This document shows, one piece after another, positions 1 through 11,670 of a DNA stretch of 64,000 nucleotides. The translations under genes were made by a program, and so were the position numbers. This DNA is from Leptidea sinapis. Lineage: Eukaryota > Arthropoda > Insecta > Lepidoptera > Pieridae. A model generated the notes under the pieces. It searched no databases and was not told where the DNA came from. It was given only the letters and a program-made list of their open reading frames with translations. Each line of letters begins with the position of its first letter. Within the stretch, counting starts at the first letter, position 1. The stretch lies in the NCBI RefSeq assembly GCF_905404315.1, contig NC_066280.1, forward strand, positions 10,363,001 to 10,427,000, written 5' to 3'.

Positions 1-67
1 GAAATAGTCGCCGTTGTGGTACCCATATTCTAACCGGCATCTGGTGCAAAGGAGCCTCCCACTGGTT
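1..67 (-). repeat. SINE-A fragment, 5' end
   Basis: This is the 5' end of a roughly 300-bp dispersed repeat, called SINE-A here. A typical copy starts CAGTGGGAGGCTCC, runs through GGTACCACAACGGCGCC and ends CTTATTTTCATAAAAAAA. No clear pol III A and B boxes were seen, so SINE-like is a description and not a proven class. Confidence 0.75.
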
Positions 68-1323
68 TACATTATACAGTAATCAGTAAGTTTTCAATTA
101 TTAGAAATATACTCTTATTAGTGCATTATGAATTAATTATATCTTATTTTTGAGTTATTTACCTCACTTCTAGGAATATTTTTAATTGTGACATGGTTTA
201 TAAGCGGTGCAGGATTCAAACCACGCACCTGCCAAAAGTTTGGCGACTCAAAAGTTCCTGAGAATACCTCGTGTTTAGGTGAAATACATTTCAAAATAGT
301 TTCAGAAGAGTTCCACATTACCGACTAACCCGGTCGTTCATTCGATAGTTTAGCTGAGACTATTCAACTTTGGAGGAAGCCTTTTAACCCTACCTCTAGT
401 CCGTGCGGACGGGCGGTCGTTAATTCTTCATGTAAACCAAACAAAACTTAGGAGAATTAAAACTTAAGATATTATACCATAACATTTAAATAAGGAAACA
501 AATGTTTTAATCCATATATTTTGTTACTTATGAATAATTTCATAAAACAGAATATCAATGAACTTATGACGTCAGTCACTCCCAAATCACAGTGGTTGTA
601 AAATCATCGAAAATATAGAAAGTCTAAAATTATTATTAATTATAAAATTATTATTAATGTTATTACTGGCAAGTCGGTCGCGGGAGAACTCGTAGAACAA
701 TCGTCGACGAAATTGATGACGTTTTGAGAAAAGGAAAGGTCCGGAGCACCCGCAACCGGCTAGCGTGTATGAAAAGAGTAATGAATGTAGAAGAAGCACG
801 TGATGTTTGTAAGGATAGAGGCAAGTAACATTCTGTTGTCTCTGCCTACCCCGACGGGAACCAGGCGTGACTGTATGTATGTATTTAAATAAACAATCGT
901 ATTTGGTTCAACGTAAACACATAGCAATGTTTGTACCTGTAATGTAAATATATAATATGAAGATTTAATCTGTTAAATTTAAATTACAAAGTGCTCCATT
1001 TTATCCTAAAATCTGAGAAGCTTAAAATATCTCACGCCATTCGTCAGTAGATAAGATGTTTATCGCTTAGCAACGAGGACTAAATTATACTATAGACTAT
1101 TGTATAAATAAGTGAATGTGAGATGTAAGTAATTTGATAACAGAATTAGTGGTAAGATTATATGTTAGTAACAGTATTTGACTGAAAAATTTGCGTACTA
1201 ATTTACCATTAGGATAAATAAACATTAATTATTATTTGTATTTATACAAAATAGCTCATCAGCTGATGTACTTTGAATTAATGGTAACTTTTAGTTTAAA
1301 CTAATGGCATGTTTTAAAGGTAT

Positions 1324-1537
1324 GAATTCTCATGAACTTTTGAGTCGCCAAACTCTGGAACACAGGTTTCCCTCCGGTAGGTGCATGGTTTGAATCCCAC
1401 AAAAAAATATTCCCATTCGGCTGACGTCATGAATTCTCATAAACTTTTGAGTCGCCAAACTCTGGAACACAGGTTTCCCTCCGCTAGGTACATGGTTTGA
1501 ATCCCACAAAAAAATATTCCCATTCGGCTGACGTCAT
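1324..1537. repeat. Two-unit tandem repeat, 107-bp period
   Basis: Units 1324-1430 and 1431-1537 are near-identical, each starting GAATTCTCAT and ending CTGACGTCAT. Part of the unit (CTTTTGAGTCGCCAAACT) also occurs, inverted and diverged, at about 235-262, so the unit comes from a dispersed repeat. Confidence 0.9.
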
Positions 1538-1977
1538 AAGTTCTAAGTTTTGTGTCTTTTAAGAGTAACATGAAGGACATAAAATTTTCTAACGAATAGT
1601 ACGTCGCAGTCTTTATATAATTGTTCAGTACGATAGAGACTTGGCTTTAGAAATGTCACTTTTAAAAGGGCTCTCTGTGATCTTTCCACAGTTAAGAATT
1701 TAGTATTTGTCGCACCACCCCAGACAAGAATACAGTAAATTAATAATGTCTGTGCCAGAGATGTATATATTAAACTAATCAAAGGTTTGGAAGCAACATG
1801 CCTTAGTTTTTTTAAATATTCAGGTTAGATTCCCAATTTTATTACTAATTGATTGATTTACTAATAAATAATGAAGGTGCCAAGATAGACATTGGTCTAC
1901 ATATATGCCAAGATATTTTATGGAAAAAGTTTTAAAGGAGCAATATTCGTTAAGGGTACAATAATATAATAATAATA

Positions 1978-2252
1978 ATATATAAATAAATAAATAATAA
2001 TATTGACACACTTTTTACACACATTATCTTGCCCCAATTTAAGCATTTATAGCCTGTGTTATGGGTTACAAGACAACGATATATTTAATACAATATACTT
2101 ACTTAAAAACATACATAAATACATTTAAACATCCATGACTCGGAAACAAACATCACTATTCATCATATAAATGCTTGCACCTACCGGGATTCGAACCCGG
2201 GACCTCTAGCTTAGTAGGTAGGATCGCTAACCACTCGACTATACAGGCCGTC
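1978..2252 (-). repeat. tRNA-derived SINE (SINE-B), full copy
   Basis: Read on the - strand, this has a tRNA-like head with the B-box text GGTTCGAATCC, then a body with TGTTTGTTTCCGAGTCATGG and GGGGCAAGATAAT, and ends in ATT repeats. Related copies lie at 5092-5186, 29970-30177 and 62171-62403. It sits inside the LINE remnant. Confidence 0.85.
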
Positions 2253-2844
2253 ATAGTACAATAGTACTTATGTATGTATATTTTAAAGTCTGTAGGTGGT
2301 TGCGTAGATTAATTAATAGAGTGGCATATATATTTTATATTTTGTTTTTTGGATTTTTAAGGTGAGCAAATTGTGGTTTAACCAAAGATCAACCAGTGTA
2401 TGAGTGACATTACGAATTGATTCCCAGGTTGTCCCCGCAAACACAATGGCGGTGTAATCAGCATACGCAAATAATTTTTGTATTTTCGATTTTTATTTTA
2501 ATTAAGTCGTTAATATAAATGAGGAAAAGTGTAGGGACCAGAACACTCCCTTGGGGAACTCCAAAACTAATATTAGAGTACCGACTTATTATTACTGTCC
2601 AACTTTAGTACGCTGTTTTCTATTTGATAGGTAGACTACCTAAGAAATTACCTATTAAAAAGTGTAAGAGGTGAACCTTTTATTACTTACGTGACTGTGT
2701 CGAAAGCCTTACTTAGATCAAGAAATTATTCCCTTAATCTAGTTTCTCAAAGCTGTTATTGCATCTTCAGTAGATTTATTTTGTCTTAAACCCTCTGATA
2801 TCTGATTGTATTTATAAAGATAAAGGATAAGTCTTTTATTAGCA

Positions 2845-2916
2845 ATCTTCTCTAAGAGTTTTGTAAATAGTGTTAGAACGATCTTCTCTAAGAGTTTTGT
2901 AAATAGTGTTAGAACT
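2845..2916 (-). repeat. 36-bp in-frame tandem duplication in LINE
   Basis: Units 2845-2880 and 2881-2916 are identical except at the edges. The - strand frame reads VLTLFTKLLEKI twice in a row, a duplication of 12 codons in the reverse transcriptase remnant. Confidence 0.9.
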
Positions 2917-3395
2917 GGTCTATAATAATATAATGGTCTAATTAGCAGTATCATCTCTATCCCCACTTTTGTGCACCGGAGTAACAATAGCTTCTTTCAA
3001 GGCATACCTTTTTTCCCATGGGAAAAACACCATTGCCGAAGCAGAGGTTTATAAGATGAGTAATTATAGGCACTAGTTCGTTTTTCGCCAGTTTGGTAAA
3101 ACTGACAGGAATTCCGTCACCACCACAAGCACTAGAAATCTTTAAGTTCATGAGGAATCTCAACTTCCACGACATCTGTGCCAAATGAAACAAAGGCGTT
3201 TGTCGGACTAGCGTCAATGTTTGGTCATTGTTTCCTTAACGACATGGGGGCACATGGTATAGTAATTCGGTTGGCTAAGTTACTTCCAATAGTAGAAAAA
3301 TAATCATTTACATAATTTAAATTGAAATGAAAATAAAGGGATATTGTGATACTTTGCTAGTTAATAGGTCTGCTAAGTATTAATTATTTTGGCAG

Positions 3396-3554
3396 TGGTG
3401 TGGCAAGACTGGCAAGTTAAAGTGACGTCGACCAGTGCGGAGAGCGGCGGTCCGGCGTTGTTAACTTGCGTCACGCCGGCGGCAGCGCGCGACCACGCTA
3501 CCGTCGCCGCCTGGTACAGAGATGACAGTGTGCTGTCTGCTGGAGATCAACTTA
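3396..3554 (+). CDS. Dscam-like: Dscam-like exon, first half of Ig2
   Basis: This internal exon encodes the N-terminal half of the second immunoglobulin domain of a Dscam-family adhesion receptor, which acts at the neuronal surface. The acceptor TTTTGGCAG precedes 3396 and the donor GTGAGT starts at 3555. It enters and leaves in phase 1. The peptide runs from VWQDWQVKV through LLTC, the first Ig cysteine, to VAAWYRDD with the core tryptophan. The reading frame continues exactly into the exon at 6032. In Dscam1 this position (exon 4) is a large cluster of alternative exons; only one copy is visible here. Earlier exons, including Ig1, lie outside the window. The exon is much richer in GC than its introns. 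The Dscam family call is firm; the paralogue is not fixed. Confidence 0.88.
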
Positions 3555-4099
3555 GTGAGTATAGTGTATTGCTTATCATCACCTAAATACTCCTCTTTAC
3601 CTACCAGGTTCTCAGTATGAGCTCTCGTTGCGCGAAACAAATGTTTAATGTTCCTTTCCATAAATCTGATAGCTACCACTCTTCTTTCACCATTAATGGA
3701 TCTTTGGAAGCAACTGCCACTTACTATACGTGAAGCACAATCATAAGCCTCCTTTAAAAATTAACTTAAAAAACATTATCTGTCCTCTATTTGATAGTAT
3801 CTGTATGTATTGTATCCACCAACAATTCATAAATGTTAATTATTGTTTTTACTTTTTTTACGTATTATTTTACTTTCTTATCTTATCTATATTTTAGTAG
3901 TATATTATATTACATGTGTGTATACTTTTGACACTTTTCTTACCCTTTTAATATACTGTCTTTCTCTTTTATTGTATTACAAATGGTTTCCTGAAAGAGT
4001 TCCCTATATAGTGATATGGCCGCCATTTGCACCATATGGTGTTATTATGTAAGTTACTAGTTAAGTTATATTTTGTTAATGTGGTGTCAATAAAGTGTA

Positions 4100-4345
4100 A
4101 TAAAGTAAAATAAAATCATCATCATCATTTCGGACGAAAGACGTCCAGTTCTGAACAAAGTCCTCAACCAAAGATCTCCACGACGATCCAGCCCACATCC
4201 AACCTATTCCGAGAAGATTATCGATCCATCTTGTGGGGGACCTACCAATACTGCGTCTGTCAATACGTTGTTGCCATTCAAGCACTTTACTGCCCCAACG
4301 GCTTCGTCGAGCTATGTGCCCTGCCAACTGTCATTTCAGTTATTC
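4100..4345 (-). mobile_element. LINE fragment, RT C-terminal tail (RTE-like)
   Basis: The - strand reads AGHIARRSRWGSKVLEWQ, then RRSIGRSPTRWIDNLLG and SLVEDFVQNWTS, the usual tail of RTE-like endonuclease-reverse transcriptases in insects. Only the end of the protein remains. The family label is from memory of such tails. Confidence 0.7.
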
Positions 4346-4419
4346 AATCAGCCATGTCGATGACTTTGGTTCTCCTACGGATCTCCTCATTTTTCTGATT
4401 CGATCTCGCAACTACTAGC

Positions 4420-4693
4420 TTATTTCTGCCGTCAAGCAGTAATGTGTAAGCATTACTGTGTTTTGGTCCGAAGGGCGCCGTAGCTAGTGGAATTACTGGG
4501 CAAATGAGACTTAACATCTTATGTCTCAAGGTGACGAGCGCAATTGTAGTACCAGTCAGAATTGGGTATTTATTGGGATAATTGGGTATTTAAAAATTCC
4601 TGAGCAGTACCCCTCAGTTGTAATGGGCAGGTCGTTTTAAATTACCATCAGCTGAACGTCCTGCTCGTCTCAACCCTTATTTTCATAAAAAAA
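4420..4693 (+). repeat. SINE-A copy, 5' truncated
   Basis: It starts at the TATTTCTGCCGT block and runs to CTTATTTTCATAAAAAAA, with a short local duplication near 4558-4600 (TTGGGTATTT occurs twice). Confidence 0.85.
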
Positions 4694-5091
4694 TCCAACA
4701 ATACGGGCATCATCATCAACCCAGCTTTTATTGCTCTTATATAGGTACCTAAATATATAGTACCAATGTACTTATAACCAACTAAACACAACACCAATAA
4801 TGTTTGCCTTATATTTTGAACCGGGAAAAGTTTTCAGACAATAATGAACAATTTATTTAAGCGCGACAGATTGATTGTACAATTTTATTAAATTTGTTCC
4901 GCAAATTAATATAATTTCCCTCGGGATTGCGTAGTTTAAGCGAAAAATATTTGTTTAACAGAATAGATTAAATTCTGGATAAAGTACTTTGAAGTGATTT
5001 TTTATAAAACTTTCAGAATTAAACTTGATGAGTATTTTATATAATAATAATAAATTTACTCAATCTTAGACAAATTATCTTGTTCTAAACT

Positions 5092-5186
5092 AGGCATCAT
5101 ATAAATGATTGCACCTACCGGGATTCGAACCCGGGACCTCTAGCACAGTAGGCAGGGTCACTAACCACTGAGCTGTAGATGTCGTC
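5092..5186 (-). repeat. SINE-B fragment, tRNA-like head
   Basis: This is the inverted copy of the tRNA-like head, with the B-box text and GGTAGGTGCAA, cut off just into the body. Confidence 0.8.
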
Positions 5187-5204
5187 AAAACAATAAAAAA
5201 ATAG

Positions 5205-5480
5205 GAGGAATATCAGAGGAATCACAGGAGCGCTACTAGATTTTTAGGAAGGTGTATGCGCTTTTGTAAAGGGTACCCACGTGATATCGCACTTGAAACA
5301 CTTCGGTAGGAAGTTCGTTTTATACTTTGATAGTACGAGGCAGAAAGTTCCTTAAAAAGTGCACTGTGGCAGTACACCAGGTATCTAGATGGTGAGGATG
5401 ACAGCTAAGTTTGTGGCCGAAGGATCAGGTTGAACAGCTCTTCGAAAATTTTGAAATGCGGTAGAAGAGAGAAAATAAGC
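5205..5480 (-). mobile_element. LINE-J 3' end fragment
   Basis: LINE-J is the name used here for the family whose long copy is at 51832-55270. This diverged piece matches its last 270 bp on the - strand (TGATTCCTCTG, the GGTACCC block, TAGTACGAGG). No frame remains open. Confidence 0.7.
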
Positions 5481-5589
5481 TTTTAAGGTTTTGACCTAAA
5501 CCAGAACAAAGATGAAGGTTATATTGTAAGTTAAAGATTATATTGTAAGTTATTCTGGCAAATCACTCTGTTTAAATATAATTATAACA

Positions 5590-5760
5590 ATCATGATTTG
5601 AAAGAGTGGCAATGAGTTTCATGCTACTTCTCAGTAGCTGAACCCTTAATGAAGTAGCGGTAGATTCAATAAGATTTTTTTTTGACATTCATAAGTATCA
5701 TTTACGTGACCTACATAAAGGGATTTTGATTTTTGATTTGATTATAGTGTATAAAAAAAA
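5590..5760 (+). repeat. LINE 3' UTR-like fragment
   Basis: This holds GAAAGAGTGGC, a degenerate middle, and a tail of GATTTTGATTTTTGATTTG type, similar to pieces at about 29670-29830 and 37985-38030. It looks like the 3' end of a CR1-like LINE. Confidence 0.5.
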
Positions 5761-6031
5761 CTGAATAAAGGTATAATTCTAGTGTTGTACGTATAGCCAA
5801 AATAGCAATTTAAGAATTCTTAGTTTTTTATTGGATTAGGGTTTATTTGCAGTAATCGGAATTTATTCAGAGACTGGAGACTAGTGCCAGAATTTGACGA
5901 GTCAAAATCTCCTGCGGAATTGATTTATTAAAGACCCATCTTAGCGGAATTTAGACTCAATAGAACTCATAATATTTGGATAATACTTAGTTTCACCAAA
6001 CATAAGATTTAAAATGTGTATGTACTCCCAG

Positions 6032-6181
6032 ATGGTCCCACACTGTTGCTGGATGAGGGCTGGCGGTTGCTGGTTCGCTCCGTGCGCCCTGAGCTCGCCC
6101 GGGCGCAGTACTCCTGCTCCGTGCTCGACTCCCTCACGGGGGAGCGAAGGAGGAGCGCCCCTGTCACTATCGATGTCTCAC
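6032..6181 (+). CDS. Dscam-like: Dscam-like exon, second half of Ig2
   Basis: This exon encodes the C-terminal half of Ig2. The acceptor TACTCCCAG ends at 6031 and the donor CGTAAGT begins at 6182. It is phase 1 on both sides, so it joins the exon ending at 3554 to give DQL-NGPTLLLDEG. The segment AQYSCSVLDSLTGERR carries the second Ig cysteine and the LTGE turn that is typical of Dscam Ig2. The intron before it is 2477 nt and the one after it is 1330 nt. A second reading frame is open across the exon by chance, but only this one agrees with both splice phases and with the Ig fold. Confidence 0.88.
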
Positions 6182-6479
6182 GTAAGTATTTCTTAACAAC
6201 TAGCAAAGTATAAATACCTTCACTACGGGCCACCTTTTGAGAATGGAACTCATAGTCAGTTGGCTGATGAGCCAGCAAATGAAGCCCGCGATATAATAAT
6301 GTAATACGATAAAATATTTGAATGAAAAATGATTTGATGATAAGGATTTTTTTTTGATTACTCAGATCTTTCTCCTAGACATCTGTCATTAGAATTCTTT
6401 GAAGTTTCAAGCTTGAACCAACTGCATAGGTCTACCAATTTTCAGGGCACTTCAACAGAATACATTTAATACATTTACA

Positions 6480-6870
6480 TATATAAACTTAACATTATTT
6501 ACAATTCTAATATGCACACCTATAAAAGTAATGCACAGTATTGACTAATAATAATTTAAAGAAGGTGTTTTATTACTAAGTATAAATTAGAGTAAATGTG
6601 AGATTTAATATAAGTTACTAAGTTAGTTTATAGAATGACTTAAAGGTATATTAGTATTAAAGAATATATCTTCATTTGGGTGTTTTCTAACAAGCATGTT
6701 ATATTGATCGCCAGCTCTGATAATTGGCGAATTCAGTCCTAAATTTGATTTTATAAGAGGTCTGCAAAATGTATTATGAATACTTTGACGCCGATATATT
6801 TTATCGAGTAGCTCCGTATTATTGACACGATTGTTAACTATTTTTGAAATTAACAAGATATCAAACGGAT
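6480..6870 (-). mobile_element. LINE fragment, RT C-terminus
   Basis: A - strand frame at 6623-6856 reads LISKIVNNRVNNTELLDKIY, then CRPLIKSNLGLNSPIIRAG and YNMLV, resembling the extreme C-terminus of CR1/Jockey-type reverse transcriptases. It has no start or catalytic part. The A/T-rich stretch to 6480 would be its 3' UTR. Confidence 0.55.
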
Positions 6871-7511
6871 ACGGATACGGATTTCATCTTAAAAATCTTT
6901 TTTTAACCAACTTCCTACAACAGGCCAATAGTTTTACCAATACGATTGAAATCGTGAATGATCGATATGAATAGAATCGAACTAAATACTAATAATTATT
7001 TTGCGGCGACAGTGGATTATTACAAATGCGTATTATTTGAAAATAGTGCGGTTCTTAATGAAGTCTACCCAGGCCATCCCTATTACCAAAATCGAAATAC
7101 GAAATTTCGGTTGACGGATCGTACATTTTCCTATTACGAAAGTGTTTCGGATCCGAAGTTCGCTATAAGACATTTTGTCTTTCGTTCAACTTATTATCAA
7201 ATTCATTTGACATTATTATGATCGTAACTACAACTTCGCTTTATATGGTTATGTGTATAGTTCCGAAACAACATCCATCCGCACTATACGGATACGAAAA
7301 ACTTTGGTATGGTAATAGGATTTAATTCGAAGTTCGTCGTTCTTTCGTTTCGGACCGAAACTTCGCCTTTCGGTATTGGCGGTGATAATATATTGAGTAA
7401 TCACTCAACCCTTAAGAAGTTGACCCTCTTAACACTTAAGAAATAAAATTAACGTAGAAATACTTAGGCTGATACAATTATATGTACACACGCTGTATAT
7501 GTTTGTTGCAG
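6871..7511. other. Intron sequence, no recognised element
   Basis: The stretch contains short direct repeats such as CGGATACGGATACGGATT near 6866 and GGACCGAAACTTCG near 7350, and a chance open frame at 6958-7221. The polypyrimidine-poor acceptor of the Ig3 exon ends it. Confidence 0.4.
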
Positions 7512-7632
7512 CGAGCGGTGGGGCAGCTCCCCCCCGCGCCCTATTGGCCACCCCCTGGGAGACCAGTGCACGCCGTGGATCCGATGTCGTGCTGCCGTGC
7601 CTTGTCCGCGCTGATCCGCCTGCTGTCATCAC
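7512..7632 (+). CDS. Dscam-like: Dscam-like exon, first half of Ig3
   Basis: This exon encodes the N-terminal half of Ig3. The acceptor TTTGTTGCAG ends at 7511 and the donor ACGTGAGT has its GT at 7633. It enters in phase 1, completing a proline codon with the previous exon, and leaves in phase 2. The peptide includes GSDVVLPCLVRADPPAVIT, in which the cysteine is the first Ig cysteine. The next compatible exon is 31 kb away at 38740, where one base completes a threonine codon before WYRE. In Dscam1 this position (exon 6) is another large alternative cluster; one copy is seen here. Confidence 0.85.
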
Positions 7633-7796
7633 GTGAGTGACGCTATACTCTGCACTTATACTTCAACAATAAGGGCCAGGCTACAACACTGCGTTGCGGC
7701 GTCGTGTCGCAAAAACAACATCTAAGAGCGCCTTTCTTAGGGCCGAGTTTTTGAACGGTGAGTAAAATTTATATGCGGGTACCATGACATTGCCCT

Positions 7797-7976
7797 ACAC
7801 ATTACATACCAGTGGGAGGCTCCTTTGCACAGGAAGCCGGCTAGATTATGGGTACCACAACGGCGCCTATTTCTGCCGTGAAGCAGTAATGTGTAAGCAT
7901 TACTGTGTTTCGGTCTGAAGGGCGCCGTAGCTAGTGAAATTACTGGGCAAATGAGGCTTAACATCTTATGTCTGTT
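7797..7976 (+). repeat. SINE-A copy, 3' truncated
   Basis: This begins with CCAGTGGGAGGCTCC and is cut off after CTTATGTCT, where MITE-B begins. It has therefore probably been interrupted by that insertion, with the 3' part lost. Confidence 0.88.
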
Positions 7977-8288
7977 ATATGCAGGCAAGAAGTTATACTT
8001 CTTTGGCCTAACAAAGCAAAAATCCTTAAAAATATTTATTCCTCGTTTTACGTTTGCAGAAAGAACAATATTGTAAAAAGCTAGCATCCACAGCTGTGAC
8101 AATTAATCTTTGTCTATCCTACAGATGGACGAAGAAACCAAAAAAAAACGAATGTCGCAAACATCAGAAAATTTTAGGAACCAACTACATCCTGTTTTAT
8201 TTTTACTTTTGTGTTACAGTGATGCGCGCGCATCTTAAAATTTCACTCTCATCATATCTTCATAACGTGCCTAAAGAAATATAACTTC
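7977..8288 (+). mobile_element. MITE-B copy
   Basis: This is a short element with terminal inverted repeats GAAGTTATACTTCTTTGGC and GCCTAAAGAA-TATAACTTC. The terminal repeat itself contains a small palindrome, AAGAAGT-TAT-ACTTCTT. It has no coding capacity. Other copies are at 21370-21708, 49530-50235 and 55723-56060. Superfamily not recognised. Confidence 0.8.
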
Positions 8289-8554
8289 AATAAACTATTT
8301 TCCATTTCTAATCCATAGTACATTAAGAAAATATTACGAAAACTCACTTGGATATTTCAAGGTTAGTGCATTGTTTCCTACAGTCAATGCTTTTGCAAAC
8401 GCTTTAGATCATCGCGTAATCTACAGTCCATTTAAATTCCACAATCATTGAACCAGGTTATCTACCAATATATTTAGATACTTGGTAGATTTTGTTTTAT
8501 GTTTATTAAGTTTTAATGTGATGGATGATTATTACGTGATGATTATTATATAAT

Positions 8555-9579
8555 ATCTATTTATATAAAAAAATGAATTGCTGTTCGTTAGTCTCGCTAA
8601 AACTCGAGAACGGCAGGACCGATTAGGCTAATTTTGGTCTTGAATTATTTATGGAAGTCCAGAGAAGGTTTAAAAGGTTAATAAATATGAAAATGCTCGG
8701 AATTAATAAAAACAACGATATTAATTTTTTTCTTGGATGTGTGAATCAAATTAATATTATAATAGTTTAAAATGAATAACTAATTAGAATTTTTATATCA
8801 TTCTAACTTTCTCCGGAGGTAAAAAAAAACTTAATTTTAGCTAACCATAGTTGTTAGGTTACTTACCATTTTTAACTATCTATCAGATTGTTTTATTGTT
8901 ATTGATAAAATATCGCGATACCTTCATTTAATATAAAGTTAATAATGTCTTAAGAAATAAAGATCTTTATAAGCACTACGTGATTAGTCATATCTGTACG
9001 TGGACGAAGTCGCGAGTATCAGCTAGTACATAATATAAATTCAGTGTGCTTATATTGTGTATGTTTATTTCCAGCGAACTCCTCCACTAATCAACGGATT
9101 AAAATGGGCATTACTTCATGGAGTGCAGTTTAGTCCAATTTGAGAGATAGGAAAGTTTTTATTTTGATTTGGTAACCATAATTATTTTTATTTCTAATGT
9201 TTGTTTTGAATGCATATATTTTATATGAGAGGATTTATTGACGCACGGTTTGACAGTTCTGAGTTGAAACAATTTCATTATAACAACAGGGAGTATATTT
9301 TATGAAATAAATCTTTATATTGTTATTAAATATTATTGACAAATTCATAAAAAAACAGTATTTTATTTATAACATACTGTTTTTTTACTGTTCATAATAA
9401 AAAAAACTCTTGCGGATGGAATTTTGGAAAATCTGTTCTTAGCTGACCTCTACTCGGTGAAAAGAATATTCCTACCAAATTTCAAGTCTTTAGCTCTAGT
9501 GGTTCCGGAGATATCGTGATGAGTGGAAATACGTGGAAATCTCTTATATATATACTTATATAATATCAATCTATATATA

Positions 9580-9619
<40 letters not shown>

Positions 9620-11046
9620 TTATATAATATCAATCTATATATATATATATTATATATATATATATATATAGATTGAATTTCGGAAATGGATTGTCTTGAT
9701 TCATACCACAAACTTTCAAGGATTGGCCTTAAGATTTGAATGGTCAGGGCGAATGCGAGACAGATCGGAAATTAAAGATTTGCGGGCTAACTCGTCATGC
9801 AAAATGTTCATTAAGTAGTTGCTGCAGATCTGAAGAATTGCTATTATCATTGCTGCATTGATCTCGTGACATCGATCAAGTTATTTGTCCATGTTGCCCA
9901 TGAAGTATAATTGTAAAAATTTAAGCTGTGCATCTTCGAGGGGTTGCAGTGATCCAATACGATGGTGAATCTGTCCTTATATCTACAATATCAAAAGCAA
10001 AACCCGTATTACTGATTTATAAACACTTTTTTTATACGAATTTATACGAATAAGTATAGTACGTATGTTATTTTTTTACTGTATTGTGTGTTAGTATGTA
10101 AATAAATGTCGAATTAAATCCTCGTTCTTAGATGTCTGCCCCAAATGAGGTCATTTGGAAACAAACATTGTATTTTTGATTGTTTTCTAAAACATGGCAG
10201 CACAATTCTTGCGTTTCTCCGCAGAATACTCGCAAACAACGTCCATCGGCCCAATGCGAAAGCTAGTATGCAAGCAGTACTACAGTACAGTATAAGTGCT
10301 GCAATCGAAACGCTGCTCAATTCAAATCTGTACTTCATAAACTTCTTCTTGTGCGTTGACAATTATCTATAAGTTGTTGATCTCTGAGGTTTTACTGGAC
10401 GATTTCGTATTGCCAGCCGATCCGTTTTACGGGCTGCTACGCTTTGCTCTTGTGATTCATAGCACGAAGACGATCCATACTAACGCGGTTCTTTTTTTTT
10501 TTTTCACCTGCAATTTCTTGTTCTTCTTCAGTCCTTTCATTCGTAATATTTCGAATCCTAGTTGCATTACGTCTTTGTCGGGAATAATTTGATCGTCTTG
10601 GTCGTGACATTGTTAATGATAATATCGGCACAATAAGCTAATAGAAACTCGAAACAAACACACTGTCAGTTGTATTTTATAAGTCATGTAGCGTGAAACT
10701 AACAAAAAACTTTATTGAATTCTTTCTATTCTCGAGATGTCATGAAAATGTCAATCCATACAAAATGTATCAGATTTTTTTTTTAATAATATTTTTCGTA
10801 TTTTTTTTGATATTTTATGACTTATTATATCCTATATCCGTATCCTGGCTCTAAGCTACCTCCTCACCAATATTCAGCCATATCGGTAAAGCCGTTCTTG
10901 AGTTATAACTAACACGACTTTCTTTTATCTATATAGATGTACCTAACTACGTCTGTCGGGTCAGCAAGTAACTGTTATTTTACCGTTGATTAGGAACGGC
11001 TAACAAATATATTTTATCGCTTTATTGAGTATTAAATTTGTAACAC
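8555..11046. repeat. Left arm of a 5.6-kb inverted repeat
   Basis: This 2.49-kb arm is the reverse complement of 11671-14135, followed base by base through many landmarks: AACGGCAGGACCGATTAGGC (8610s against 14070s), the TA-rich block near 9540-9680, the Helitron start codon (10610 against 12150), and ACAAATATATTTTATCGC next to the centre. The arms differ by scattered substitutions, a longer TA tract and 9 extra A/T in a homopolymer in this arm. It contains a reversed Helitron coding start, other Helitron text and part of a LINE-type repeat, so the arm is a mosaic that was copied as a unit. Confidence 0.95.
10437..10610 (-). pseudogene. Helitron Rep/helicase N-terminal remnant, left arm
   Basis: The - strand reads MSRPRRSNYSRQRRNATRIR, then NERTEEEQEIAGEKKKKNRV and SMDRLRAMNHKSKA before a stop. 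This is the basic N-terminus seen in Lepidoptera Helitron replicase-helicase proteins. Further degenerate Helitron text follows (10114-10362 region, with stops). A run of 13 T on the + strand adds three lysine codons relative to the right arm. The enzyme itself, which would carry Rep and PIF1-like helicase domains, is not present. Confidence 0.7.
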
Positions 11047-11373
11047 GTCGAGTAAAAAAATAAGGACTCCGTGTCACCTTACATAACAAGCCGGTAAACG
11101 TGTAAATACATAGCCCCACGCACACACTTACATTAATACAAGCCGATCGGCCGCCATTATGAGATTTGACATCGTTTGTGACAGACCAGTTTGCGGCGCA
11201 ATAAAATGCCATCATGCGTTGTGAAAAAGTGGCAAAACGATACTATAAAAGTATTTGTGGCCATATATGATTATTTAAGGGTGAAAAAATTGTGTAGCAC
11301 AAATACTAGCATAAAGGTGCTTCACTTGCTAATATCACGGTGTGGTGAGTCCTTATTTTTTTACTCGTCCGTG
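11044..11373 (+). mobile_element. P-type MITE at the palindrome centre
   Basis: The terminal inverted repeats are CACG-TCGAGTAAAAAAATAA on the left and TTATTTTTTTACTCGTCCGTG on the right. The copy at 16309 has the same ends, an 8-bp target duplication and the same interior in reverse, which suits the P-element superfamily. A short open stretch from 11206 begins MPSCVVKKWQN, reminiscent of a THAP zinc-finger start but with the second cysteine missing. No 8-bp duplication flanks this copy (ATTTGTAA on the left, TACTTAGT on the right). Its left end touches the inner end of the left palindrome arm. Confidence 0.75.
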
Positions 11374-11670
11374 TACTTAGTATGTAGATAATTTATCAGT
11401 TCTTATTATCCTCAATCAAAGATAGACAAATGATTATTTATTAAGGTTTTAAAATCTTCAAACCCGAAAGTCCCGGAAGCAGTTACCCAGGAGAAGTGGG
11501 AGCAATATCGAATATCTTGTTTGCAAAGACGTTTCGAATATTTGAAAGCTACCGTTACGCTGTGAGGCAAAACTTAGAGCAACTTTACTCAAAGGCTTCA
11601 AAGGATAAGATTTGTTTTAAACTTAAATGTTTTCCTTTGAAATATGAGTTGCGATTTTGATTTGGCTTGT
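11374..11670. other. Remainder of the palindrome spacer
   Basis: About 297 bp between the P-type MITE and the right arm. No match to the other repeats of the window was seen, and no long frame is open. With the MITE it forms the 624-bp loop of the inverted repeat. Confidence 0.6.

Larger units (their letters stand above)
1540..3230 (-). mobile_element. Decayed LINE reverse transcriptase
   Basis: Remains of a non-LTR reverse transcriptase are spread over this stretch. On the - strand one can read ISSACGGDGIPVSF (3090-3145), NYRPISV-like text at the 2850-2920 duplication, FGVPQGSVLVPTLFLIYIND (about 2515-2580), the active-site region AYADYTAIVF (about 2440-2470) with YADD changed to YADY, and a C-terminal stretch at 1543-1782. 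The copy is broken by stops, frameshifts and a SINE at about 1978-2252. It is non-functional and lies in the intron before the Ig2 exon. Confidence 0.8.

Noticed and set aside
11191..11391. THAP-domain gene
   Set aside because: Only the first few residues resemble a THAP start, a key cysteine is missing, and the frame lies within a 330-bp MITE.
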